From contig CM041465.1 in NCBI GenBank assembly GCA_023213395.1, positions 103,175,741 through 103,239,740 on the forward strand: 64,000 nt of DNA, in the 5' to 3' direction. The notes under the pieces were generated by a model. It had not been told where the DNA came from, did not search any database, and saw only the letters and a program-made list of their open reading frames with translations. This stretch comes from Cycas panzhihuaensis. Taxonomy: Eukaryota > Cycadophyta. This document shows positions 1 to 13,129 of this stretch, in pieces (positions within the stretch are counted from its first letter, which is position 1; every line of letters begins with the position of its first letter). The position numbers and the translations under genes were made by a program.

Positions 1-1358
1 ATTGGTAATTCAATTATTGTACCAATGCAGTACTTTACCTTTTTCTTGAGGTTGGATACATGGAAGATGTCATGAATCTTACTAACTTGATATAGGTCAA
101 GGGCATAGATTACTTCTCCAATCTTTTCCCAAATTTTATATGGACTGTAGAATCTAGATACAAGTTTGTATTTTCCTTATTACTTAAGAGAGGCATATTT
201 GTATGGGCATAACCTTATATAGACTTGATCTCATACTTTAAATTATATTTCAGTCCTCTTCTGGTCAAATTATTGCTTTATTTGATTCTTTATAGCACCA
301 TAATTTTTCTTAAGCTCTTTAAAAATTTTCTTATATTATATTATCAATTTCTTTACTATAGGAGTTTTTGTTATACCCTGAATATAATCCATTGATGTAG
401 GAGGCAAATAACCATATAATGCCATGAAGGGTGTTATTTTAATGAAGGAGTGATAATTGGTGTTATACCAATATATAGTTAGGTGGACCTATTCCACCTA
501 TTTAGATTGGTTATCTTTAGCATAACATGATAAATATGACTCTTACTAATAAATTTGATTTGTTTGTCTATTTGGGGATGGCATACTATGCTCATGGCAA
601 CTTGGGTCCCTACTAATTTGAATAAGCCCTTCCAAAATTGGCTTGTGAATTTTGGATCTTTATCGCTACCTATCTTTTTCAAAAAACTGCGTAGCTTACA
701 GATGTTCTCCATAAATATCTTAATAATTTGAGATGCTTTATATGATGCTTAGATGGGAATGAAATGTGCATAGTTTGTAAGATGATAGGGTATCCCTGGT
801 TCCTAAATTTGGAAGTCTTATTATAAAGTCCATAGATATTAACTCTAATTTTTATTTAGGTTAGTTTAAGGGTTGTAGTAAACCTAGAGATTGTACTGAC
901 TCTACCTTTTGTCTTTGATAAGTCTCATACTCATAGATAAATCTCTTTACAATGACCTTCATTCCCCTCTAGTAGAACGACCTTTTTATCCTTTCATAAG
1001 TTTTAAGGAATCTTGAATATCCAATTATAGGTTAGTCATGATGCTCATTCAAGGCTACGCCTTTAAATTGTGATCTTGAGAAAAAGTAGATTCTATTCTT
1101 ATAAAGTAGGGTGCTTCCCTTATTTGGCCAATGAGTCTCTATTAGCTCTTTAGAATTTTTGCTCATAATTATCTTTACCTCTATATCTTGTAAATATTCA
1201 TGGTGTGACTCTTCAAGCTAGTTAGGTATAACTTTTATGATGGCTGAGCAGTTAGCATCCTCCTACTTCCTTGATAGTGTATTAATTATGATGTTCTCTT
1301 TTCTTCCCTTATATAATATCTCAATGTCATAATCCTAGATTTTACTAATAGAAATACC
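1..1358 (-). pseudogene. Chromovirus-like Ty3/Gypsy RNase H-integrase remnant
   Basis: Read on the minus strand, 1358 down to 1 gives the end of a Gypsy RNase H (DYDIEILYKG, then LSRK), the integrase HHCC zinc-binding region (about 1065-880; EHHD, then YEYETYQRQK), the integrase core (about 712-479; DKDPKFTSQFWKGL, then a degenerate HPQIDKQ) and the C-terminal domain (about 210-50; RFYSPYKIWEKIGEVIYALD, IHDIFHVSNLKKK). The HPxTDGQ-like core and the FHVSxLKK tail are typical of chromoviruses (CRM/Tekay/Reina-type), unlike the Tat-type integrases elsewhere in the window. Several in-frame stops make it dead. The reading is cut at about 1358 by the end of an E0 LTR, so this is the oldest layer of the nest. 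The left window edge truncates it. Confidence 0.85.
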
Positions 1359-3846
1359 TGTGCAGGGGGTAGGCCATACAAATCACAACTTTACAAGCAA
1401 TCCTTAGGATGTGAGAGGGTTATGTAAAAGCAGGTGTAAACCAAATGCCTCCTGCAAGGTGCTCATGCATCGTATGGATGCAGATGTAAAGCTAAGGGTG
1501 GCTATTTAGAGGCTAGTAGGGAATCTAAAGGCAACACATATGTGTTTGTGTGTGCTTAATATATAGCCAAGGTATTGTGGATCTATGAGGAGTAAACTAA
1601 TAAGTGTAAAAATCCTAATGTAACTATATGCAATTTTTATTAAGTGCACCCAACAAACAATCCTATCTAGCATATGCACTATAGCTTCACGAGTTCAGGA
1701 ACTCACGACTATGTGGTCCCTTCCTTTGCTTAGGCCTCCAAATAAAGTGTGCAAAGTCTATTATAAAATGCATTACTGCAATGCAATATGCATGAAAGAA
1801 GAAATATGGTTGCTTCAATTTTTTTGAAGGGTAGGGTTTATGGTTTTTCCTTTTTTTTTTTTTAGTCTCTTTATGCTTGAAGGGAAAAAAGCAAACAAGA
1901 TGACTGAAAATAAAATCTACTTTATTTTTCCCTTTTCTTTTCTTTTCTTTTTTTGTTTCTTCATTTTAGGGGAGAAGAGGGAGAAAACTAAATAAAAAGA
2001 AACACCTTTTCTCTTTTTATTTCCTTTCACTTATGTCTTTTTCATAAGGGAAACATGTGGGAGTGAAATAAAGAGGAGCCTAGTTAAGTTCCTTTGTACT
2101 TCTCATTTTCATTAGTTTTATCCTTCTCTTCTCTTTTTACTTAAAAAGAAATTGACTAAGAGGAGAAGGTGAGAGACGTACCCATAATTGATGTGGTGTA
2201 CCCCTTTAATGTTGCTCTCTTTTGATGTAGGAAGGTTAGACTCAAGATGTGTCTCAAGCAAAAAAAATGACATTTATAATATGACAGTTCTAAAGAAAAA
2301 TTGGTAGTATTTCTACTTACTAAATGGACTTATGATGAAAAAAAGTTTGCATGAACAACTAAAAAATGAGGAGAAATGAAGATAACCACATGGGTTGAGC
2401 TTACCTCTTATATATCCTCATCTTAAAGAATTAATGTAATGAATGATTCTAAGCTCAGGTTGGTAGGAGAGTGACTCCTTGATCTCTTAATTCCTATAGC
2501 AAGGCAAATGTTATACCTACAAAATGGTAACTAGCAACTAAGAAGCACTACATCCATGCAATATCTCATATGAAGAATAATAATAAATAATCAAGAAAGA
2601 TATTCTAACCAACCTGATAATGAGAGAAAGGAAGGAGCCTTAGATTCGGCTCTATGTCCTCCAAATATAGTGGACTCCACAAGCTATACTTGGGTGCTAT
2701 CTTCCTCTATAATTACCTCTTAGTCCTATGGTCTAGTGGGAAATAAAGAAAGGAGAAAGTAGAATGTTAAATGAGAGGCAAGAGTAAGCAAAGCAAGGCC
2801 TATCTAATAGCAAACACAATACACATACAAGTAATAAACTAGGAAATGATCTTACTAATACAATAGAGGGAAGATTACCTTATCCTGATGGAGTGGAAGT
2901 TGTTAATAGTTGATGATGCTCCACTTGATGATACTTCAATGTTGTTAGAAGGTAATATCTCCAAGTATGCAAGTAGTAAATGATGATGTAGACCATGTAT
3001 ACCTAATTCTCTTAGAATTTTGGTAGTATGACAATGTTACCTTCACTTCTTCCTTTGATCTCACCCTTTCTAATGGAAAAATCAAGAGATTTATAGATGA
3101 AGGTAAGGTTAAGGAAGATGGTTTTTAACCCACAATGTAGGAGAACACAAAAGGATAAATTCATGAGATATTCTTATGGATTTAGGCAAAAACCACATAG
3201 GGAAGAGGATTTTGGGTGTGACTTGGTCTCTTAGGCCTCCAAAAATTGATGAGCATTAATTTGGAGTTGACACATGCCACCCAGGGCTGATATCATAGCA
3301 TTAATAAGTTGACTGTCATTATTAAGCTCAAATCTGGGTAGGTGATAATCGTACTATAAAGATATTTATGGTATTACAAAATCATTCATAGTACTGTGAA
3401 ATACTTCATAATACCACTATTGTGAGTAAAAAATAAAATGGTTTGGCAACAAATAGGCTTATTCAATGAAAAATACATGTAAACAAGCCAAAAACTCATC
3501 AATGGTAAAATTTAGGTACAGATATAATCAACATGAAAAGGTCAACAATAAAATAAAGTATAAAAATGGATTGAAATGAGACTAAAAGGACCTTATAGAG
3601 GGGATAAACACCTATTCCAACTCAAGGAGCATGATAGGTGGACTAATGACCAATAACCAAAGTTGTACTCATCATCGGCTAAAGGTATACACAGGTTAGC
3701 ACATAGAACAAGCAAGCAAACAAAAACATATATCCACTATCTATGGTTATTATATAGAAAATAAATAAGATGTAAAGAGTAATGAAGTATAACTCCACTT
3801 ACCTATTTATCGTAGTGTCCATGCCATCCTTAAAATCAAGAAAGCA
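1359..3846 (-). repeat. E0 3' LTR
   Basis: On the minus strand this 2.49-kb block begins TGCTTTCTTGATTTTAAGG directly after a purine tract and ends in ...GCACA. Both ends align with the LTR ends of E1, E2 and E3: the start matches TGTTTCGCTACCAGGAATGG of E2 in position and pattern. It interrupts the chromovirus reading frame at 1358. The left terminus could be 1359 or 1361 because TG occurs twice. The partner 5' LTR lies beyond the right edge. A degenerate palindromic block (about 3345-3425) matches the position of the palindromes in the related LTRs. The sequence is AT-rich and decayed. Confidence 0.7.
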
Positions 3847-3858
3847 TTACCCCCTTAG
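3847..3858 (-). other. E0 polypurine tract
   Basis: Minus-strand CTAAGGGGGTAA abuts the E0 LTR start at 3846. It matches the E1 tract TAAGGGGGTAG before 27655. It would prime plus-strand DNA synthesis. Confidence 0.75.
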
Positions 3859-4699
3859 TAGTAGAGCATTTTCAACCTATGGCTAGAATATAATGAATGC
3901 TGCCAAGTATAATAATAAATCCATATGTATGGGATAAAGGGTTAGGTTTGCTATAGTTTTACCTCATTAGCAAATGATCGAAGGGTGTTTCCCTTAGTTT
4001 AGCCTCATAGGCAAATGAGGTCATAGGTATATTAGCCAGGAAGAGATGATAGGTCAGTGACTAGATCAAGTTAAATAGGCCAATGGTTATAAGCACCTAA
4101 ACGAGTATGAGTAGGACCACCACAGTTTATCCTCATCAATGGTTATTTTTCAGAGTGGGATATTAAGTGGTTGAGGGATTGGCCCAACAATAAGACAAGA
4201 TGGGTAGCGTGGTTGGCAGTTAGGCTCATACGCCTTAGGCCCTTAGATATGAGAAGTAGCACCTTAAATATCCAAGAGGGAGACTTAATAGTCAAGGGGG
4301 ATCTCCATAGTTTAACCTAGTAAAGTAGTAAGCAAGTAAGGAAATGACAATGAAACAATAAGAAGAATGATGTTATGGGCATTAATGAGTAGTGCACATC
4401 AGGACAAATACAACCTAATCAAATACACACATGTATGTACAAATATACATAGTAGTTTACCCTCATTTTGGAGCATGGGTGGCAATTTAGGCTCTCACTA
4501 GAGTATAAGGGAAGCTTGATAGTGTGGCCTAGCATCTAAAATAGGCTAAAAATACCCAGGGTTATCACTATAGTTTAGCCTCTTCAATAAGTGCCCCTCA
4601 GAGGTGATAATAGGATGGATTGCCTCCTAGGCATATATCTTAATAATGGGCCTGTTAGGCTAGAGAAGAGTCATTAACTTATGGAAAACAATAATCAAG
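3859..4699 (-). other. E0 non-coding 3' region
   Basis: This stretch lies between the E0 RNase H fragment and the E0 polypurine tract. I see no open frame of note. Its position equals the 3' spacers after the RNase H gene in E1, E2 and E3. Confidence 0.55.
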
Positions 4700-4892
4700 G
4701 ATGAAGATCACTAATATATTAGTCTCGGTATTAAGTCCTTGTAGGATATGGTGAATGGAGATTGAAGAGAATTATGCCATGAGGTACCTAGCATGATCGG
4801 TAAGGGATCGTAATTATGGACAATAGACCTAGTAGACTTGGGTGAATTAGGACATAATGAGATGGGAGTTAGAATGTAACACAATGGAGCCA
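4700..4892 (-). pseudogene. E0 downstream RNase H (aRNH), C-terminal half
   Basis: The minus strand from 4892 reads a decayed RNase H C-terminal half: GSIVL, FTQVY*VYCP and IHHILQGLNTETNIL align with GSIVLFYDSQ, LTQVYQVRCP and IQHIPRHLNAEADSL of the E3 gene. It carries several stops. The N-terminal half lies 26 kb away at 30928-31130 on the same strand, and the two halves abut in frame across the E1 insertion. E1 therefore landed inside this gene. It is not functional. Confidence 0.75.
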
Positions 4893-7800
4893 TGTATTTT
4901 CTGGCTACTGGGAATGGACATGGATGATTCCTCTTAGGTAGGCATAGGTATATCTCTAACGTTGCTCTTCACTTACTCCAGGATGTCATGAGATATTTTA
5001 GCAGATGCATTCTGTATGGTATTATTGCTTGCATGATTGATATGCTTGGCTTGCTTACTCTTTTATGCTTGTAACTATCATTTCAACCTATGATGACTCA
5101 GGACATGCATCCTATGGTATTATATAACCCTCCATCATGCCTCCACAGCACTCCCAAGTACTCTTGGGCTCTCGTAGCCCACTTTTGGTCATTTTTAGTA
5201 TTGCATGATCCCTAACTTTTTATTTTAGGCCTGATCACCCTTGCACTTGCCACTTGTCCTGTGTTGGGACCTTATTATCACTCTTTTCTTGTATGATGAG
5301 GTCTCACCAATGCCTAAGGGGTCTCTTAGATGCCTTACTAGTCTAGCATAAAGCTCTGTTAGGGCCTAAGACCTTTCTTTTGGGGGCCTCTTAGGCCTCC
5401 CTTTACTTTTTCCTTTATTTTCTTCACATCGTGGCACTATTCATGATATTGTGACAAACTTTGCAGTACTGCAGAGTTTGCTATGAGGTGACTATTCATT
5501 AGCATCCATGGCCTTGCAACAACTAGTTTTGCAATTATTATAAAACTAACACATGGCAGGATGTTGTTTCCTACCCAGAGTGATCCCTAATCACTCGATA
5601 GACTAAATTTGGGTTTTAAAACCCCATTTCAAACTCATTTTACCTCTCTTAGCTCCTTTGAGAAAGGCAAAAAATGCCTCTAGCTGGTATCTCCTGCTCT
5701 CTTCTCTTACCTCCTTCCTTCCTTAGGGTGAAACCCTAAGTTATAGGTCTGCAGTAGCTTGTTTTCAATAGGTTTCCTTCCTCAAGTTCTCACTCCAGCC
5801 ACCACATCAAGCTTTTATAAGTTTCCTACCTTTCTTTGGGTATTAAGTGGAGCCTTTATCTACCTAGCAGGAGGGATCCTTCTCCCTCCATTAGTTCACT
5901 AGGTAATATCTATCTTAAGCCAGTTTTAGCAGTGATTTTAGATATGTACCTTACTGTTCTTTCCTTTGACAAGTGTATTTTGTGAATAATTTCCTTTATT
6001 TACCCAAAAATCTCACCTACGCACTTATTTCTTTGGGTCTCTTTGAAGGAAGGCAAACCCTTCCTTCCCCTTGTTCATCCTCCAACACCTCTTGGGTTCC
6101 TCTTGGGCCACAAGTAGGTGGATCATTAGAAGTAATAAAAAAGGAGAAGAGGAGCCTAAGGCTAGGGTTCTGGCCCTCATAGCTGCATCCTTCAAGGTAG
6201 CCCCCTACCTTTCTCATTTCTCCTATATCATATCCACCTTACACGCCAAGGAAACCCTTGGGTGAAGGTTGTCATTGATTGTAGTATTGGCATCCACTTA
6301 CAACGCCTACAACCAACCCTCATACATCACCTAACATCAAGTCCTCTAGTGAATCTTGTTGTTTGTGAGGTTCTTACCCTATTTTACAAATCTTGCAAAG
6401 GTTGCAACATTACAATATTTACAATTTTTGCAACTTTTATAGCTTTTGCCCTTGTAAGCTATGCCATCTTCTTTGTTTTCCTGAAGCTTCAAACCCTCTT
6501 AATTTGTTGCTTGGAGTACTTGAGCACTTGGAGGTGTACTGTTCAAAGGGATTGACCGTTTCGAGGCTTTCCTTCTCACTCCCTTTACCTCCCTTTTTCC
6601 CTCTAAACATTGTTTAGAAACTTTGAATGCATATCAAAAAAGGTTGAAAAGCATATTATTTCCTTTTCTTTAAAAGCATACAAGCAAGCTTAGATTTCCT
6701 TTTGGTAAATATTTTCACACATAAAATATCTATTTGCTCTCGTATATGCATATAATCTCATGTAGAAAGGGAATCGATCTATCAAGTAGACTTTACTTTC
6801 TTTGAGTAAGTGGGAACCACAATAGAAGGTACGTGTATCTTGTCACTATTCATTTCTTTTAGAACTTTTCCTTGCAACTTTTCTTCATTTCCTTTTGTAT
6901 AAATATTTCAAGGAAGGTAAGGAAGCCCCACCAACATTTTGCCTATAATACCAATCACGACAAGGAGTGCGAGGTGATCAATGAAGGAATTACAATAAAG
7001 GAAGGGAGTTGTGTTTCCCCAACCAACTTGGTTCTAGGTGCACTTTCTCCAACTTCTCCTTCCTCCTTTATCCCTTTCCCCCCTTTTTTTGAAAGGAAAA
7101 GAGAAGAAAGAAGGTTGCATTCCATTTTGCTTGAAATCATTTACTTGGCATTCTTTTGAAAGGAAAGTTATCTATTACATTAGCATGCATCAACTTCATT
7201 TCTTTTCCCTCCTAGTTGCATGAACATTCAAACAGGGGTAGTTTGGGATGATGCACTACTTATATTGCATCTCTAGAGGAAAGCGACAAAAGAGGTTCCT
7301 TTCCCTTATTGCATTTCTCTCCTTCGCATACTCTTTGTATTCTCAAGGGTGGGAATATAAAGGTAACTTAGGCTTTTTAATAGTTGCTTTTTTCTCCCAT
7401 GCATCATTGAAACAAATTGCATTAGTCATTGCACTCTCTTCTCCCTTTGCATTTACTCCTTCCTTTATTTCTTTGTCCTTTCATTTATAAAAGTAAAGGA
7501 GAGAGAGGAAAGAAAGAGAGAAAAAGAAGAGAGTTTCTTTTAAATTTCATTTACTTGATGGCAATAATAATTTGTATCATTACAATACTTTTTTTTTTTA
7601 GAAAAATAAAGACATATCCTAGAACTATTGGCACACTTAGTCACTTCCTTGTTTGACATAAACCCTAGAGGCATCCCCTTTAGGTAATCCTTGGTAAAGC
7701 ACCCCATTTACCTTGCTCTTCTTTAGGTTTGGTTCTCTTGCACTAATTCCCCTCCTCTTTTGCACTCTTTTCACTTGCCATCCCTCTCTTATTCTATAGG

Positions 7801-8130
7801 CACCCCTCTTCCACTAGGGTTCACCTCCTCTTTTCCCTTCCTTTTGGGAAAAGCGCTTTAGTCCTCCCTCTCCTTTCTCAACCCTTTAATATAGGAGAGA
7901 GCCCCTTGAGGCTACTCAGTAGACCAAGGATGCCTTTGTCTATTTCAAATCCAAGAAGGTACCCACCTAAAGGGAGGGTCTTGTGTACTATTTGTGAGTC
8001 TCTGAACCTGCGTTTTGACATACAAATGTCCTTTGTGGGTGACCTATTCTCAAGGATATTTAAGCCCTTTTTTAGTGATAGTGTAGGCTTGATCCCCTTG
8101 TGTTTAGTGACCCCTAGAGGTGCACTTCCA
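4893..8130 (+). repeat. E1 5' LTR
   Basis: This 3.24-kb LTR starts TGTATTTTCTGGCTACTGGG and ends ...GTGCACTTCCA, followed one base later by the primer binding site. It matches 27655-30927 along its length with many substitutions. Near 5455-5480 is a 26-nt near-perfect palindrome centred on AGTACT. No protein gene is supported inside; short frames here are not conserved in the other copies. Confidence 0.85.
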
Positions 8131-8131
8131 C

Positions 8132-8151
8132 TGGTGACCATACTAGGGACC
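8132..8151 (+). other. E1 primer binding site
   Basis: TGGTGACCATACTAGGGACC one base after the LTR is a decayed version of the E3 site TGGCGACCATACTGGGGACT. It starts TGG, complementary to a tRNA CCA end. Differences are C-to-T and G-to-A. Confidence 0.8.
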
Positions 8152-8386
8152 TGCCAATAAAGGAAACATTCTAGTTTCCTTTCGTTTAGCATTGCCTCTC
8201 TCTTTTTGGCATCCCTTCTTGATTCATTGGGCAACCCCCACTATTCTCTATTCAGCTTGTCTCTCTTTCTTCCAAACCTTAGGGGGAACTTAAATATGAA
8301 AATCCTCTCATCATTTATGAGGCCTTCCTCCTCCTTTGGAATAGTCACCCTATTCTCCCCTTCCTTTATTTGATTTTGAATAAGCT
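8152..8386 (+). other. E1 leader
   Basis: Untranslated stretch between the primer binding site and the first conserved gag codon at 8387; equivalent to 48624-48876 of E3. Confidence 0.6.
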
Positions 8387-10858
8387 ATGGAGGGATTCTC
8401 TTTGGATTGGGCTTATCGCGCCTATGTTTCTAAAACTCAGTGATAACCTTCAACCTCTTTCCAGTGTCCCACCCAAGAGGGTGAAGATCCCATTTTCTAT
8501 CTAGGTGATCAAGAGCACCTAAGTACCCACCATCTTCCTACATATGATGTGAGTGCTTCTTCCCCCATGGGATATCACCACCTTGGTGAGAATGCCCATG
8601 AGGATCGTCTTACAGGGTCTACTTCATATAAGGAGCCTTCAACCTCATATGAGCAAGTGGGAACCCCTCCTACAGATTTGGTGGATGTGCTACATCAATG
8701 CTTCCAAGTTGTAAGTCTCCAACCACCTTCAAAGTGGTTGGAGAGCATCTTGCATAGCGTAGCACCATCCTCTTCCTCGTTTGTGCCCCTACACTTTTCT
8801 CATTCAGCCTTAATGTCCATAATAGGGCCATTCCTCATTGTTTTCTCTTCTTTGTGTATCCCTCATACTTTAGGGACCACCCAAGGTATACCCACTTCCT
8901 AAATTATATTGGGTATACCTCCTCCTAGCCAAGTAACCACACCTCAACCAACCTTGGTCCATCCATCTTCTATTCGACCTAGGGGGCCTACATGTCCCCT
9001 TTCCTCTAATTACGTAGGGAAAATCCCTACGCACTCTCAACCTCAACCTAAGGACCTTGCTATTTATATGCCCCTGGGATACACTTCCTAGCCATGGGGG
9101 CATGGAAAGGGAAATCCTCTTCCCATCTATGGGGTAGACCCCCTCCACCCATATGGTATTGCACCATCTACAAGTGGTCCATGTGGGTAGAATCTAGTCC
9201 TACACCCATCTATTTCATCTTCTTACATCTCCTCATATGTGGTGCCTTCGCAAGGAGGATAAATCCCTTCTTAAGGCTCCTTTTCCCAAGTCCCCTTTCA
9301 ATAAGGGGCATACCTCCAAGGGGGAATGGGTCCTTCCTACCCATTCACCCCTTTCCTAGTTCATTCATATCTGGGATTAGTCCCTTCCCACCAAGTGGGG
9401 GGGAGCTTATATCCTCTCTTCATTCAGACCTCCTAAGGAGGATTTGGGTATCCATACCCACCTCCTCCTTCAGTTGACCCAAAAGTTCAACCAAGGGCTC
9501 GTCCCTTCATTAACTATAGGTCAACCCCCTTATCCATTGAGGTGTTAAAGACCAACTTACCACCTCATCCTCCTGAGGTGCACAAGTTTGATGGGACCTC
9601 TTCCCAAGACCTAATTGAGCATATCAAGAGTTTCTCCATGGCATGTATCGATTATTGGGCCTATGATCACATCCTAATAAAACTCTTTCCATATTCCTTA
9701 TAAGGCGATACCCTTAAGTGGTTCTATCACCTCCTCGCTCACTTGATCCATTCATTCTAACAACTCATAGATGAGTTCATCAACTACTTTGATGTCACTC
9801 GCCCCTTCGAGAGTGGAATGAAATCCTTATTATCCCTTAAACAAGGCCACGAAGAGATGAATCATGACTTTATTAGGTATTTTTATGATCTCCTTCACTC
9901 CATGAAGGCCACTTTACCTGAGGAGTTAAAAAGGGATCTCTTCGTAAATGCCCTTCATCCTGAGGTACATATTGAGGTCGTCAAAATGGGGGCAACAATA
10001 TGTGACTCTGCTATAGCCAAATATTTGGCTCGCGAGGCTATTGAGATCCAAGCGGGTCTCAAGAAACCTCTTAAACTATCACAACGTCGTGAGGCACCCA
10101 CTCCGTCTTATGACACCAAACCTCAACAACCCCTAAAGTCTTCAACCCACTTAATAGAAAAGACTTTAGATCCCTTGACCTCTGTCATATATTCCTTTGA
10201 ATGTACAATGAATGAGCTTGATCTCCTAGCTCCTCCCCCATCGCCTACCTCTCACAGACTTGTTCACTAAGCTTCTCAAGTAGCATCTCCTAAGAATAGA
10301 AATACCCATGCTTCTTAAACAAGGAAGACTAATCCTTTCTTAGAGAAGAAGTAGTGCTCCATTTGTGGTAAATGCTTCCATGAGGACTCACAATATAGGG
10401 TGTAATATTCTAAACCTACTCCACATCACGATTCCTCTCCCAAGTGGGAGTCTAGGCCCAATCTAGACCAACCTATTCGTAGATACCTCTTCCCCAAACA
10501 TGAGGAATGGGATCAACACACCTAGTAAAGGGGAAATTAGAATAGGGAAAAATCTCATAATCTTTGTCCCATGCAAGCTAAGGGGAAGGGGGCAAGATGC
10601 TCCTCCTCTTCTTCTGATTCTCGCCATCAAATCCCTTCACCCTTTCGATCCCAGAATAAGGGAAAGAGAGTCATTTAGATGCTTGAGACCATACCCCTAT
10701 ACGCTTTGACTTGGTCTCAAGTAGCCAAAGAGGCCATAGGTGCCTCTTCCTCTTCCCAGCTTGATCCTCCTTTGGATAACCCTCCTTCTATGATTCTGTT
10801 ACTCCCTAAGACCATCCTTGTTCACCCAGGTCGCTATGATTTTTGAAGGGCACTTTCC
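8387..10858 (+). pseudogene. E1 gag (broken)
   Basis: The start ATG at 8387 gives MEGFSLDWAY, matching MEGYPSDWAY in E3. The capsid-like core (about 9560-10050) includes PHPPEVHKFDG, CIDYWAYDHIL and LLSLKQGHEEMNHDF. The nucleocapsid region keeps a CX2HX4H-type zinc motif near 10360-10400 whose last Cys is degraded. Stops and at least one frameshift break the frame. An ordinary Tat gag has this order: capsid, proline-rich linker, zinc motif, basic tail. The frame continues into protease and is then cut by a solo LTR at 10864. Confidence 0.8.
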
Positions 10859-10863
10859 CAACC

Positions 10864-11507
10864 TGTTGGGCAATGTGATAACAATGGTTAGAAGGCTAAA
10901 ATTTTGATAGGTTGGCAGCACAGTTTCTCCCCAAACCTTCCTCAAGGGGTTCTAAGAGGGGCGGGAGCCCCCTTGGCCAGGGGGGTGTGGGGGCCGTGGA
11001 ACATCCCCTACAAAGAGGGGGTTCAAGGGCGATAGCCCCCGACCCAAAAATTTAGCACTGAAAGTATATTAAATTATAAAGAGAATCAGGGCCATTCACT
11101 AAAAATACCCTAGATTCTATGGTTGAGATTTGTGCCTTGGATGACCCTCTCATGTAGCCCAATTTAGGGTATTTTTCATTTATGTTGATTGTGTTCAATG
11201 TACTATGAGGGGCGGCGGTTGGTTGTTGTTGTTGCGAGTACTCTACTACAGGATTATGTATATTTTCTCCATTCTACAATAATAAAGATCGATACCTTTC
11301 CTATGTAGATGTCTCCCTAGCACACTGTTTGGGTTTTACCATGTTATATCAGCTATATGTGATACTTTACTTTCTTATTCATTTTATTGTTTTATCTCTA
11401 GTTTTAAGAACTTACATGTAATTTTTAGTTTTGATTTCTGTAACTAGTTGCAAGAATAGTTTAGATCTTGGTGGCAGTTCAAGGGTTGTGACCTTGTCTT
11501 CTCAACA
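10864..11507 (+). mobile_element. Solo LTR of an unrelated retrotransposon inside E1
   Basis: A 644-bp insert has ends TGTTG...CAACA and is flanked by the 5-bp duplication CAACC (10859-10863 and 11508-11512). E3 has no such sequence at the matching place in gag-pol. AATAAA near 11279 suggests plus orientation. A G/C-rich block (about 10930-11045) stands out from the AT-rich host. No internal region or second LTR is present, so it is a solo LTR left by LTR-LTR recombination. Family not identified. Confidence 0.85.
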
Positions 11508-11512
11508 CAACC

Positions 11513-12070
11513 TAGTAGGAAAGGGAATCCCTTCTCTATCATAGACAAGCTTCATACCATGATTGTTAGGATGTCCATGATAGACATCATGAGGAACTAT
11601 CCAGAGTAGTGTGCTCTCCTTTTGGAGACTTTAGGGTTGGTGGATGTATCCATCCATGCTTTGGGTGTTGCCCTAAGTTAGGAACCCATCATCTCTTTTG
11701 ACCTTAAAGATATCCCCCCAACTAATGAATGAGAATGGCAATGGCACTACCCTTTCACCATATCTATAGACACTCCTGAGTGTACTCTCTGAAGGACTAT
11801 TGTAGACAACAGTTCTTTCGTTAATGCTATGCCTTTATACATTATGCAAGAGCTAGGCATAGTGACTCTTGAGCCAGTTCCATGGCATTGTTAAAGTTAT
11901 GATGGTAGTGAGAAAATGCCTTTAGGGTCTGTTTCCATTTCTCTTACCCTTGAGGACAAAACCATCCTCACTAACATTATGGTTCTTAATGTAGACGTGG
12001 ACTACAATCTTTTGTTGGGACATCCATGGCTCGATCAAATGGGAGCCATGTATTTGTCTCATTGGGGACA
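11513..12070 (+). pseudogene. E1 aspartic protease region
   Basis: After the solo LTR the frame resumes with the conserved SIMDV-like region and then a Tat-type protease. The active site reads VDNSSFVNAMPL where E2 has VDNGSFANAMPL, so Gly of D-N-G is changed. The second conserved segment is YNLLLGHPWLDQ (about 12003-12040). A TAA follows the PWHC segment at about 11893. Not functional. Confidence 0.75.
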
Positions 12071-13129
12071 GTTCAAATTTGTCCACAAAGGATAAATGAA
12101 GGTTGTTTCATAGGAGCCTCCTCCTACTAAACAATCACACTAATCCCATCAAGCAGTTCGTGATCTAGTGAAGGGTAACAAAGCCCCGTCCACTCATGCT
12201 TCTGCTTGTACAATTGACATCCCTAGCACATCTTGCTCAAAAGAAGGTCCCTCACTTTCTTCTTCTAATCTCATTTATTTTACCCATATTGGTGTAAGGA
12301 GCTATGGGTACCTCGCTATTTTGAGCGATGACAAGTCTAATGGTGAGAACGAGGACCTCCCTCATCCCATATCCCTCCTAAATATGAGTAGGGAGTGTTT
12401 ACTTTATTCCAGGCCCTGACCTAAAACCCCTTCAATTAAGGAGCTTAGTTCTCTCACTGAGTCACACGTGGTCATTCCTGCTTCTCGTGTGACCTCTCAT
12501 GACACTTCGCCTTCCATATCATCACCCTCCTTGAGTGATGAGACTAGAGAACCTCCTGTCGCACATCATAGGAGGTCACCCTTTGACACTTTTAAAGAGT
12601 CCCCCGACTATACTGAGTGGTGGGTTGCTCGCTATGGTCTTATTACTCCTCCTATTCCTTGTTCCTCATCTTCTCTAAGCATAACTATCCATGGGGTAGA
12701 CTACTTCAAGAATGACGAGGAATTGTTAGAGCATTTAGTAGGATCCACACCTAACTTCCCTCCTAGTCACCATAAGTTTGGTTATCAAAAGATTCTAGCC
12801 CTTCGATGACCCCTAGCTGACCCAAGTCAAACTAGTTCCTCTTTCCCCCTTCCTATTAACCAAGCCCCCCTTTATTTCAAGGAAGTGAATGCCATGTGCA
12901 TGGGGGTAACCAAGGACATCATCCTTGCCTCTGACAAGGTCATCAAGGTGGGATCAAAATGTTCCCCTTAAGAAATGAAGGAATACACCCTTCCTTTTTA
13001 GGAGTTCCATGATGTTTTCGCATGTGATTACATTGATGTGAAGGGAATAGATCCCTTAATTGTTACCCATAATCTTATCATTATCCCAGGTGCTCACCCC
13101 GTGTGATAAAAGCAGTTCCCCCTCTATTT

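Noticed and set aside
1359-1363. Target duplication for E0
   Set aside because: Left flank is ATACC, but the partner LTR lies outside the window, so no claim can be made.
5973-9148. Several 60-120 codon frames on both strands in and near the E1 5' LTR
   Set aside because: Not conserved in the E1 3' LTR or other copies, overlapping one another, and without domains.
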